From contig NZ_OZ257126.1 of the NCBI RefSeq assembly GCF_965278975.1, positions 3,038,001 to 3,102,000 of the forward strand: 64,000 nucleotides of DNA, in the 5' to 3' direction. The notes below the pieces were generated by a model. That model was not told where the DNA came from and made no database searches. It saw only the letters and a program-made list of their open reading frames with translations. This document shows, one piece after another, positions 1-12,600 of the stretch; position 1 is the stretch's first letter, and each line of letters begins with the position of its first letter. A program made the position numbers and the translations under genes. The DNA comes from Ferrovibrio sp965278975. GTDB lineage: Bacteria > Pseudomonadota > Alphaproteobacteria > Ferrovibrionales > Ferrovibrionaceae.

Positions 1-612
1 ATCCTGCGCGCCGGTCTCAGCTATGATCGCACCGATACATTCGATGGCATCAGCGCGATCCGCGCCACGATGCATCGTGGTCTCGATATCCTCAATGCCA
101 CCGATGGCGGTGACCCGCTGGCCTCGCGCAGTGATGGCCATAGCAGTTACACCAAGTGGACGCTTGACCTGACCCGCGTGCAGCAGTTGCCCGCCAGCTT
201 CAGCCTGCTTGCCACCGCGACCGGGCAATACACCCGCACGCCGCTGCTGGCCAGCGAGGAGATCGCGCTCGGCGGCCCCAGCTTCGGCCGTGGCTTCGAT
301 ACCGGTGAAGTTTCCGGCGACAATGGCTGGGCGGTTTCCGTCGAGCTGCGCTACACGCCGGAATGGCTGCAGGCGGCTTTCCCTGATGGCTTGCAGCTTT
401 ATGCCTTCGTTGATCGTGGTCAGGTCTGGAATATCGGCAGCGTGACGCCGACCAACGACCGCATCAATGTCACCACCGCTGGCGGGGGCTTCCGCGTCAA
501 TATCACGAAGAACCTGTTTGCCTCGCTGGAACTCGCCCGTGGCCTGGATAAGCCGCAGGCGACGATTTCCGACAAGCCGAAGGTCTTCTTCAGCATCAAC
601 ACCCATTTCTGA
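1..612 (+). CDS. TpsB/ShlB-FhaC family outer-membrane transporter, C-terminal part
   Basis: The reading frame is open from the first base of the window to the TGA at 610-612, so only the last ~203 residues of the gene are present. They look like the end of a 16-strand TpsB barrel: alternating aromatic/polar strands, a G-G-P-x-x-x-R-G-F-x-x-G-E segment (about 93-105, the conserved region of the barrel close to the channel loop), and a terminal Phe (...INTHF), the usual signal for BAM insertion. TpsB proteins secrete one partner exoprotein across the outer membrane. The TpsA gene begins 10 bases downstream, so the two form one pair. The POTRA domains lie upstream of the window. Family assignment is firm; completeness of the gene cannot be judged. 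Confidence 0.88.
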   Translation: MLRAGLSYDRTDTFDGISAIRATMHRGLDILNATDGGDPLASRSDGHSSYTKWTLDLTRVQQLPASFSLLATATGQYTRTPLLASEEIALGGPSFGRGFDTGEVSGDNGWAVSVELRYTPEWLQAAFPDGLQLYAFVDRGQVWNIGSVTPTNDRINVTTAGGGFRVNITKNLFASLELARGLDKPQATISDKPKVFFSINTHF

Positions 613-622
613 GGCCGGTAGT

Positions 623-3600
623 ATGGATCGCGCGCGCCACTTCACTTCGCCCCGCATTTCTGGCCACAGCCTTAAGTTCCGTTTGCTTGCATCTGTTACA
701 AGTTTGTTGCCGCTGTCTGATCAGCGACCGAACCTTGTGGGCAGCAGTCGCAGCGCGCGGCGCAAGAGCGCGGCGCTTACCGCCGCTGCCGGCGCCTATG
801 CACTGTCCTCGCTGATCACCGGCGCCCAGGCCCAGACCCTGCCGCAGGGCGGCAATGTCGTTGCCGGCTCGGCCAGCATCAACCAGGCGACGCCGAACTC
901 GCTCAATATCGTCCAGACCACCAATTCAGCGATCATCAACTGGCAGTCGTTCAGCATCGGCGCCGGCCAGAGCGTGAATTTCCAGCAGCCGAGTGCTGCC
1001 TCGGTGACGCTGAACCGCGTCCTCGGCAATGATCCTTCCGCCATCTTCGGCACGCTCACCGCCAATGGTACGGTGATGCTGGTGAACCCGAATGGCGTGT
1101 TCTTCGGCCCCGGCTCGCGTGTTGACGTCGGCGGCCTGGTCGCCACCACGGCGAATATCAAGGATGCCGATTTCATGGCCGGTAAGTACCTGTTCGGTAC
1201 GCCCGGCAATGCCAATGCCCAGGTGGTGAACCAGGGCGATATCAGCATCAAGGATACCGGCCTGGCCGCCCTGGTGGCGCCGCGGGTGCATAATTCCGGC
1301 GTGATCCGTGCTCGTCTCGGCAAGGTGGCGCTCGGCGCGGCACAGAGCTTCACGCTTGATTTCTATGGTGATGGCCTGTTGTCCTTCGGCGTTGGCGCCG
1401 AAGCCTCCAATGCCCTGGTGGTGAACAGTGGCCAGATCGCTGCCGATGGCGGTGTGGTGGAACTCTCCGCCCGCGCCGTCAAGGGCGTGATTGACAATGT
1501 GATCAACACTTCCGGCGTGGTGCAGGCGAAGAGCGTCGGGATGCAGAACGGCAAGATCGTTCTCTCTGGCGGTTCTGCCGGCAAGGTGGAGATTTCCGGC
1601 ACGGTCGATGCCACCGGCGGCAATGCCGGCGAGACCGGCGGTAAAGTGGTCGCCACAGGTGCCGACATTTCGGTGGCTGCCGGCACCAGCATCAACGTTT
1701 CCGGTCAGGCCGGCGGCGGCCAGATCGCGCTCGGCAGCGATGGCAGCGGCGTGCGCGGCCGCGCTGATGGCATGTGGTCGGATACCGTCTCGGTGGCGGG
1801 CAGCGCGCAGCTCAAGGCCGATGCCATCGACAATGGCGATGGCGGTCTGGTCACCGTGCTGTCCAATGACCGCACGGTTTTCGCCGGCAGCATTTCGGCG
1901 CGCGGCGGCGCCAATGGCGGCAATGGCGGCTTCGCCGAGATTTCCAGCCATAAGGATATTCACCTCACCGGTTCGGCAGATTTGCGTGCGCCCAAGGGGG
2001 AGACCGGTACGCTGCTGATCGACCCGACGACGCTGAAGATCGTCAGCGGCTCGGGCGGTACCCAGGATACTGCCGGCAATGACGGCAACATCGCGGCGGG
2101 CGACAGCGACAGTGGCGCCAACACGATCTCTCAGGCGGTGCTGGAAGGCCTGAACGCCACCACCAATATCGTGCTGGAAGCCAGCGGCCTGATCACCGTT
2201 GATACGATGACGAACGGTGTGCTGAATCTGCAGACCGGCAGTGGCAACAGCTTTACGCTGCGCTCCACCACTTCAGGCGGCATCACCTTCACCGACGCGG
2301 CCACCGAAATCCGCACCAGCGGCGGCGCCATCAAGCTGGAGGCCAATGGCCCCGGCAGCAGCATCACCAATGTGGGCAAGCTGACCAGCAATGGCGGCGA
2401 TATCTCGCTGCTGTCCACTGGCGCCGTAACGCTGGCCAACACCATCAATGCCGGTGCCGGCACCCTGACCATTCAGGCCGCCAACGGCGATATCACGGCC
2501 ACCAGCAATGCTCTGGCGCGTGGCGCCGCCGTGAATCTGGTTGCCAGCGGCAGCATCGGTTCCGCCAGCCAGGCGCTGGCGTTGAATTCCGGCACACTCA
2601 GCCTGAAGACCGGCGGCAGCTTCTATCTGGCCAACCAGGCGGACTTCAACAGCCTGACGGTGAACACCACTCACGCCTCCACCAGCGCTACTGGCACCTA
2701 TCAGCTCACGGCCAACGGCCAGACCTTCACCATCGCGGATTCCACCACCGAGACCGCCATTGCCTTTACCAATGGCGGCGGCGCCAATCTATCCTGGACC
2801 AGTGACCGCAGCCTGAAGAGCAATGGCATCGCGGCGGGCGGCACGGTCAAGCTGACATCCACCGGCGGCGATATCCTGCAAGGTTCCGGTGTCATCACCG
2901 GCACGTCGTTCGATTTCCTGGCCAAGGGCAGCAGCGGCACCAATGGCGCCATCGGCGCCAGCGGCAATGCCCTGGCACTGCAGAGCACAGGCGCTTCCAG
3001 CCTCAGCACGGCCTCTGGCTCCGGCAACACTTTCGTGTCCCAGGCCGGCAGCGGCAATCTCACCCTCAGCAGTATCGCCAATAGCGGCACCGGCAATGCC
3101 ACCATCGAGGCGGCCGGCACCATCATTGTCGGCAATGTGGCGCTCGGCAGCTCCAGCCTCACCCTGAAGGCCGGCGGCAGCATCCTGAATGATGCCAATG
3201 CCGCCACCAGCATCACAGCCAATACCCTGAGCCTCACCGCCCAGGGCGGCTCCATCGGCACCTCTGGTACTGCGCTCACTGCCAGCGGCGGCACGGTCAG
3301 CGCCCTCAATGCGTCTTCTGGCGGCATCTATCTGAATACCGCCAGCACGGCCAATTTCAGCAATGTGGTTTCCGGCAGCGGCGCTATCCAGCTGAATACC
3401 GGCACGGGTTCGGCTTCCGTTACTTCGCTTACCGGCGATGGCACCAATGCGGTCTCGATCACTGCCACTACGGGCATCTCGATCGCGTCACTTAATGCCG
3501 GCAATGCGGATGTGACGCTGAACGCAACGGCCGGCTCGATCAGCAACTCCACCGGCGGCATCACCGCGAACAAGGTGACCGCTACTGCCGTTGGCAGCTC

Positions 3601-6600
3601 ATCCAGCATCTCGCTGGCCTTGGCCACGATCAAGGAGCTGGTTGCCACTGCCGGTTCCAATATTTCAGTCACCAATACCGGTGCGCTGACGCTCAGCAGC
3701 ATCACCAGCGGCGCCGGTAACATCACGGCCACTGCCTCTGGCGATATCACGGTCAACAAGCTGACCAGCGGTGTGAGCAACACCACTACGCTCACGGCGA
3801 CGGGCGGCAGCATCATCGCTGCCACCGGCAACAAGATCACTACCAGTAGCCTGACCCTGACGGGAAATGCCATCGGCAGCACCGGCACGCATCTGAATAC
3901 CTCGGTGGCTACCCTCTCGATCGACAATAAGGGCAGCTACTATATCGACAATACCGGTCCGCTGCTGACCTCGCTGACCATCAAGAATACGCATGATGGT
4001 TCGACGGCCAACACGCTGCACCTGACCGCGCCGGATATGGCCTACACGGTGACTGATGACGGCAGCAAGACCACGCTGTCGGAAATCAACAGCACGAATC
4101 TGACTGTTTTCAGCTTCACCAGCGACAAGACCCTGGTGGTGGGTCAGCTTGATCTTGAAAACGTCACCACGGTAAAGCTGTCCACTACCGGCTCGATCAT
4201 CGACGACGCCAACAAGAATACGCGCATTACCGGTAAGGCGATCAGCCTCACGGCAAGCGAAAATGTCGGCGAAGGCGGCAATCTGATCGGCCTCAACACC
4301 ATCTCGCTGGCGGTCAAGACCGGCGGTAACCTGCTGCTTGAGAACATCAACCACTTCAACGAACTTGGCATCGAGAGCACGCACAAGGATAGCGGCGTCG
4401 ATTACACCTACACGATCAAGGCGCAGCATCTCGATTTCGCGATGACTGATGCCTCGGCCACCGGCTACACCTTCACGCGTGTGATCGATAGCGGCTATGG
4501 CGCCAATGGCAGCCTGAACACCTTCTCGTTCACGGGTGACCGCAGCATCGTGCTCGGTAATATCAACACCGGCACCAACAAGTATACCACCGAGCAGATG
4601 AGTGAGCCGACCACCACCAACCCGGCGGTCGCGTTCAAGTCCACCAACGGCCATATCAAGGACGATGGCAACGACACCACCGCGGTGCAGGCTACCTTTA
4701 TCAGCCTGCAGGCTACCCAGGGCATCGGTGGTTCGGCTGGCAGTGCCGATATCGATGTGGTGGCCAAGGGGCTGGTGGCAGTGGCCAGTAATGGCGGCGT
4801 CTATATCAACGCCCTGCGCACCATCACCTCCGATGGCCTGAACACGCCGCTTGTACTGGGTGCAGCCGACCGCCTCGGCAACGGTTTCAGTGCTACTGGC
4901 GATATGGTCGTCAAGCTGGCGGTTGGCGATATCCAGATTGGTGCCGGCTCGCTCGGCAGTGTCATTGGCGCGGTTACCTTGCAGGCCACCGCGGGGTCGA
5001 TTATCAATTCCAGCAGCAATACCATTGTTTCGGGTGGCAAGCTGACTTTGAGCGCCTCCGAATCGATCGGCAGCAGCACCGCTGCCGTCAGGTATCGTGC
5101 CTCTGAGATCGATGCTACTGCAACCTACGGATCAATCACGCTGTACTTCACCGGCGGCGGCGGCATCACCACCAGCAAGCTGAACGACATCTCGTCTGCC
5201 GGCAGCCTTGCGGTTGGCAGCGACAGCAGCAACAACATCACGCTGGGTAGTATTCTTGTCAGCAACAGCGGCAGCAGCATTACTATCAGTGGCGCCGCCA
5301 ATATCAACGATGATGGCAATGATGCCACCCTCATTCGCGGCAACGAAGTCAGCCTGACGGCCCAGACCGGCATCGGCAATACCGCACAGGTCAAGCTGGA
5401 TGCCACGAAGCTGACCGTTTCTTCCGGCGGCGCGGTGAATGTTACCTCGTCCGATACGCTGACCAACCTGACCGTGACCCGGGCGACCGCAACCGGCGGC
5501 GTCTCGATCACCGGCCAGGGCCAGTCCTTCACGCTGGCGGAGACCAGCAGCCTTTACACCCTCAGCGCGCTGACCAGCTCCAGCGATCTGAACTTCACCC
5601 TCAATGCCCAGGGCAGCAGCAAGACCGTGCAGCTTGCGGCCGCCAGCGTTGGCAGCGGTGGCAAGTTCACCGTGGTTGCCGATGGCGGCATCACCAGCAA
5701 CGGCAGCGGCAGCGACAAGATTACCGCCGGTGAAGTCAGCCTGAAGGCAGGTTCGACATCGTCCATCGGCGCGTCGGGCAGTGCCATCCAGGTCAACAGC
5801 AGCAAGCTGACGCTGAATGCCGGTCGCAATATCTATGTGAACAGCGCCCTGGCGCTGACCCATGTCTACGTCACCAGCACAAACGCCACCACGGCGAGTG
5901 GCACGGCGAGCAATTTCGGCATCACCGGCGCCTCGGGTGCCGTCATATCGATTTCCGATAGCGGCACTGCGCAGTCGGTTGATGTTACCGGCAACATTAC
6001 CGATTTCAGCCTGATCAACCAGAAGAACATCTCTGTTTCAGAAATCGTTGCCACGGGCGCTGTGGTGCTGACCACGGCAAGCGGGGGTGCCAATTCCAAC
6101 ATCACCATGTCCGGTGGTGGTGCAATTACGGGTTCCAGCATCACTTTGTCGGCGAATGGAACCGGCACTGGCAATGGCTCCATCGGCACCAGCACTAGGT
6201 CGGTGAAGACCCAGGCCGCCACGCTGAACCTCACCAGCAATGGCAACATCTATATTGACAACAGCAGTGTTGCACTCACCACGCTGAGCGTGACCAGCAC
6301 GCACAAGAGTGTGGCCACCAGCGATATCAATACCTACAGCTTCACCAATGTTGGCACCGGGCGTTCTGTTTCGATTTCGGAAACCGGCGGCACGCAGAGC
6401 GTGGCCATGAGTTCCGGCTCCGGCGCGATGGATTTCAGCTATGCCGTCGACCGCGCCATCAGCACCGAAACCATCGATGCCGGCACCAGCAGCACGGGCA
6501 AGATCACGCTGACCTCCACCGGTGGCGCCACCGGCGTGGCTGGCGTCATCGACCGCAGCAGCGGTACGTTGACGGCTGGCGAGATCATCCTTTCTGCCAA

Positions 6601-9600
6601 TGTCAGCACGAATTCCGCTGTCACGGCTACGACTGCCACCCAGAAGTTGAGCCTGACCACGGGCGGCGATCTCAACGTTTCCAATACCGGCACGCTGACC
6701 GATCTGACCCTGGGCCTCAGCGGCAAGAAGAGCAGCACCAGCTATACCCACAGCCTTTCGTCCACCGGCCTGACCTTCACGGTCGATGAGGTGGTCCAGA
6801 GCAGCAGCCTGAGCGCTTTCAAGCTCACCACTATTTCCCAGAGTGGGCTGAACCTCACCGTCAATACCGACCGGACCATGCAGGTCGGCACCGTCAATAT
6901 CGGTAGCGGAACAGCCAAGCTGACGGCCGGTACGACTTCGGGCAACACCTTCAACGGCGCTGCCATCAATTCCGTGAATACATCCAGCCTGCTCACTGCC
7001 GGTCGACTCGAAATGACCGGAAGCAGCATTGGCAATGCGACGTCTGGCCAAACCATCTTCTACGGCAATGTTGGCACGCTGAAAGCGACGGCGACGAGCA
7101 TCACCTACCAGAATGCAAGCAGTCTGGCGCTGGATGGCATCAGCACCAGAACTACTAATTCCACTGGTTCCGTCACGCTGACGGTGAGTAGTGGTTCGCT
7201 GACCCAGGCGAGTAGTTCCACGGAAAAGCTGTCGACTGGCAGCCTGAATCTCAAAGTGGCGAATGGCAGCATCGGCACCAGCGGCACAGCGCTGCAGATC
7301 GAGGCCGACCAGCTTACGCTGACCAGCGGCCTGAATGTCTATTTCAACAACAGCGCCGATCTGGCCAAGCTGGACTGGACGCTGACACATTCCTCCACCA
7401 GCAACAGCTACGGCATCACCGGCAAGAACCTCTCAGCGACCATCGGCACCAGCAGCGCTTCCGGCTCCACCACCTTCACGAACTTTGTCGATACCTCGGG
7501 CCTCGATTTCAGCCTGTCGGTGGATACCAACCTGGTGCTCGGCACGGTCACCGCGCAGTCGGGCCACGCGCTGAGCTTCACCACCACCGGCACCACCAAG
7601 AATATCACCACCGTTAATACGTCTCGGTCGCTGGCGGCGGACAAGGTCAGCCTCACCGCCACGGGCAGCATCGGTGTTTCCGGCACCGCGATTCAGACCA
7701 CGGCGCGCGATCTCTTTATCAACACCGTGGGTGCCGTCCATCTGAACAACAGCACGGTTGATCTGCAGACACTGTCGATTACGAGTACGCAGGCTACTGG
7801 CGGTACGGCGCCGACCTTCGGTATCACCGGCCAGAATCTCACCTTGTCGATAGCCGAAACTGCCGGCAGGGCAGCGGTGGAGGTGACCGACACCACCGGC
7901 CTGGATTTCACCTTCACCACCGTGCGGCCACAGAGCCTGGGTACGATAGATCTGACCAGCGCCGGCACGCTCAGCATGACTTCTTCCGGCAGCATCCTGA
8001 GCAGCGGTCCTGGCGTCACGGCCGGCAGCATCACACTGACGGGCACCTCGCTGGGTGAGGATGGCAACCTCCTCGCCATCAATACCCCCCTGCTGACGCT
8101 TGCCACCGGTGGCGATGTCTATATCGCCTCCGGCCAGCATCTCGAAAAGCTGAAGCTGACCAATTCCACCTCGACCAGCACCGCCAACCGCACCTTTGCC
8201 ATTACCGGCATCAAGCTGGATGGCACCATCGGTATGGAGGTAGCGGGCAGTTTCTCCAATGCCGGCGGTGCTGTATTCACCAGTATCACCGACACCAGCG
8301 GCCTGGATTTCGAGTTTGTCGCCAGCCATGCCGTGACACTGGGTACAGTGAATCTCGGCAAGGCGAACCTGTTCACGGTGACGGGCAACAGCGGTATCAA
8401 GGAGACAGATGGCACTTCTAGCATCCTGGCCGGCAAGGTAACGCTGAGTGCCGCGTCCGGCGCAGTGGGCCAGGCTTCTGGCACCGGCGGCGGCCTGCTC
8501 GATATCACCGCATCCTCGGTTGCCGTCACTGCCAATAATGGCGCTTATCTCGATCTCAAGCAGAAGACGCAGGTTAATATTGTCTCTGGCGGCGCCAGCG
8601 AGGTGAAGTCGAGCGATGGCGATCTGGCCTTCGGCAGCGTCGATATGAACGGTGCGGCGCTTACCATCAATGTGACGAATGGTTCGCTCATCAGTGGCAG
8701 TCTCGGCAATGCTGGTGCCCTGAACATCACGGCATCGGGCGCCATCGGCAGCCAGGACAGCAAGATCACCACGAGTGCCAATAGTGGGGGCACCACCACG
8801 CTTACCGCCAGCGCAGGCGGCGGCATCTATCTCAATGAATCCTATAACCTGACCGTGTCGTCGATGACGGCTGGTGACGATGTGGCGCTGCAGGTCGGCA
8901 GCAGTGGCTCCAGCAACTTCACCCTTGCCGGTGCGCTGACTGCCACTGGCAAGTCGGTGGCCATCACGGTGAATGGCACCGGCAGCATCAAGTCCAGCAC
9001 CGCCAGCAGCATCGATGCGGCCTCGCTGACCCTGAAAGCGGCCGGCGGCTCGATTGGTGAGTCGACCAGTTCCACCACCAAGATGAAGACCACGGCGACG
9101 AATCTGTCGCTCTACAGCAGCAAGAATATCTATGTCGCCGGCAGCAACGATCTGACCGATCTGTATATAGACCGTGCGGCGCAGTCGAATTCCAACAGCA
9201 ACAGCAGCGGCACGATGGAGATCACGGCAACCAGCCTGACCTTCACCGCCACCGATAACGGCACCGCCACCACCTTGACCAATGTGACCGATACGACGGG
9301 GCTGAATTTCTCGTATCTGTCGCGTGGCAACATCATCGTCAACAAGATCGATGTCGGCAGCGGTAAAGCTCTGTTCAATGCCCAACAGGGCAATAGCAGC
9401 ACGGCTGCCACGATCACCGCCACCGGCACCAACAAGATTACCGCCGGCGATCTGACGCTGACCACCAATACCAGTTCCGGCTCCGCCATCGGCAGTTCAT
9501 CCACGGCCCTGGGCCTTAGTGTTTCCAGCCTCACGGCCAGCACCAGCGGCGATCTCTACGTCAAGAATGCCGCGGGGATGAGCGTCTCGGCCTCGAACAG

Positions 9601-12600
9601 CAGTGGCGATATGAGCATTGTCGCCGATACCGGCGACCTGACGCTGACGTCGCTATCCATGTCCTCCGCGAAGGCGCTGACGCTGAAGGCGACCACGGGC
9701 GGCATCAGCTATGGTGGTTCGCTAACGGCGGGCAATAGCGGCAGCATCACGCTGGAAGCCGCCAACAGCATTGGCTCGGCTGCCGATGGGCTGAATCTCA
9801 GCCTTTCGGGTACGGCCAGCCTCAATACCAAGGTGACCGGCACTGGCGGTATCTATCTCGATATCTCCGGCAGCCCGACGGGCGGCATCACGGCTTTGGC
9901 CAATAACGGCCCGATCACGATCAATGGCAGCGGCAATCTGAAGATCGCCAGCGCCACGATCACCACCGATGCCCTGGGCAACGATATTGCCATCCGCAGC
10001 ACCGGCGGCAGCCTCACCCTGGCCACGGTTACGGCGGGAGCCAATTACGGCGCCGTGTCGATCATCGGCACCTCGATCATCAGTGATACGGTCTCGGCTG
10101 TTACCGGCAGTAATGTGCTGGTGAAGGCGACCACCACCGGCATCGGCGTTTCGGGCACCCCGCTTGTGGTTGGCGGCAAGTCGGTATCGCTGCAGTCCAA
10201 CAATTCGGCGATCTATGTCAAGACCAGCAGCGACACCACGCTGACGTCGGTCACCTCCGGCACCGGCCTGATCAATATCACCCAGAGCGGCGGCCTGCTT
10301 TATCTCGCCAGCCTGGTGAATACCGGCGGCATCTCGGTCACCTCTGGCGCCAATACTGTGGTGGTTGGCGCGATCAATGCAGGCACCGGTGCGGTCAGCA
10401 TTATCGCCAGCACCTCTGGTGGCAAGGTCCTCGATGACGGCCTGACCACTACCCGGATTGTGGGCGGCGCGCTCACCCTGACCGGCAGCGAAGCTGTTGG
10501 CACCAGTGCGGCGCATATGCAGACCACGGCGACCTCGCTGTCGGTGGCGTCGAATGTCAACGGCTCTGGCATCTATATCGATGACAACAGCACCAGCGCG
10601 ATCACGCTGAGTGTTCGCGCCCGCGCCGGCAATGCCGAGATCACCACGGCCGGCGCCACCACGGTCACGCAGCTCAAGGCCGATGCCGGCAGCGTCAAGC
10701 TGGCCGGTAGCAGTGGCGATATCACGCTCACTACCATTGAGGCTGATACCACCAGCGGCACCGCCGAAATCACCTCGGCCGGCAAGATCCTGGGCGGCAC
10801 CACCAGCGGCGATCATGTCACTGCCCACACCCTGAAGCTGACTTCGGCCAGCGGCATCGGCACGCTTACCGATTTCGCTGCCGGCACCGGCACGGCCGTG
10901 AAGGTGAATGTCACCAGCATCGATACGCTGGAAGCCACCGCCGCCAACAGCGTGATCAACATCGCCAAGACCGGTGCTCTGTCGCTCAATGGCGGCCTGC
11001 TCAGCATCGGCAGCGGCGGCAGCGCTTATATCGCCGCCACGGGTAACCTGACGCTGACCCATGCCGTTGGCAATACGGTCACCAACCTGGCACTGGTATC
11101 CGGCGGCACGCTCACCCTGCCCAATGCAACGCAGTCGGTGACCGGCACCCTGGTGCTCAGCGGCACCACCGATGTGGTGAAGACCGGCGGCGCTGATCGT
11201 ACCTTCACGCTTTCCGGCGACGCCTTGAAGTTCAGCAGCGGCGCGGCTGGCGGCGATACCAAGCTGGTCACCACCACCACCAGCCTGGATGCCAGCCTCA
11301 CCGGCACCGGCAACCTGACCGTGGAAAACACCGGCAACCTGTCCACCGGCAAATTCTCCACCAGCAATGGCGATATCACGGCCACCAGCAGCACCGGCAT
11401 CACCGCCACCAATGTAGTGGTCGGTGGCACCAACAAGACGGCCACGATCAAGGCCACCACGGGCGATGTTACCGCCACCACGCTCAATGCGGGCGGCACC
11501 GGCACGATCAAGCTGGTGGCCGAGGCCGGCTCGGTGCTGATGGGCACCACGCCGTCCTTGACCGGCAACACGCTTGATATCACCAGTTTTGCCGGCATCG
11601 GCAGCTCGGTGAGTCCGTTCACCACCAGCTTTGCCAACTTCGCTGCCAAGGTCACCGGCACTGGCGATATCCATCTCGGCTTCAGCGGCGCTGGCACCAC
11701 CGGCACGCTGATCACCACTGATGGTGATATCTATGTCACTGCCGCTGGCACACTGACCGTGGATGGCAGCAAGATCACGGCGGGCAACAGCGGCAACCTG
11801 TCGCTGAAGTCGACCGGCGCCGTGTCGCTGACCAACGGTTACACCAACAATGGGGCCAATACCGCCAAGTCAGGTGTGAGCATCGAGGGCAGCAATATCT
11901 TGCTGTCCGCAATTAATACGTCGGGCGCCCAGAGCTACAAGGGCAACACCACTGCCAATGGTAATCTGACTGCCAAGTCGATCCAGGTTACCGGTGAACT
12001 CTACACCGAAACCAACCTCACCTTTGATACCAGCGCCGTTAATGGCGACATCAATGTCACCGGCCAGTTGGATGGCCGTACCAACAATGTTTCTTTCACG
12101 GCGGGTACCGGCAAGGTCACCTTCGGTACTGACGCCTTCAACCTTGGCACGCTCAGCATCTCGGCGGGGAATATCAGCCTGGTTGGCGTTGCCTCGGAGG
12201 GTACCCAGAGCTACACCGGTGCCACTGAGACCAAGGGCAACCACAGTTCCAATAACGCCGCGATCAACTTCAACGGCGCCACCAAGCTGCTGGATGAAAC
12301 CACCATCAGCACGGCTGGCGGTGCGGTGAACTTCAACTCCACGCTGGATGGCGCCAGCAAGCTGACCATCAACAGCGGTGCTGGCGATGCCAAGTTCGTC
12401 GGCGCGGTGGGCAACACCACACGGCTTGGCGAGTTGATTGTCAATTCGACCGGCGCTACCAGCTTTGGCGGCGTGCTCAAGGCGAATTCGGTGCTAACGA
12501 ACGCTGGCGGTACATTGGCAATCAATGGTGGCTCGGTGGATACCACAGGTACTCAGGAGTTCAACGAAATCGTTGTGCTGGGTGCCAATACCACGCTTAC

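Noticed and set aside
467..622. Frame of the giant TpsA is open upstream to 467
   Set aside because: That part overlaps the tpsB gene in another frame and reads as basic, Arg-rich shadow sequence; ATG 623 follows the tpsB stop and gives an export leader.
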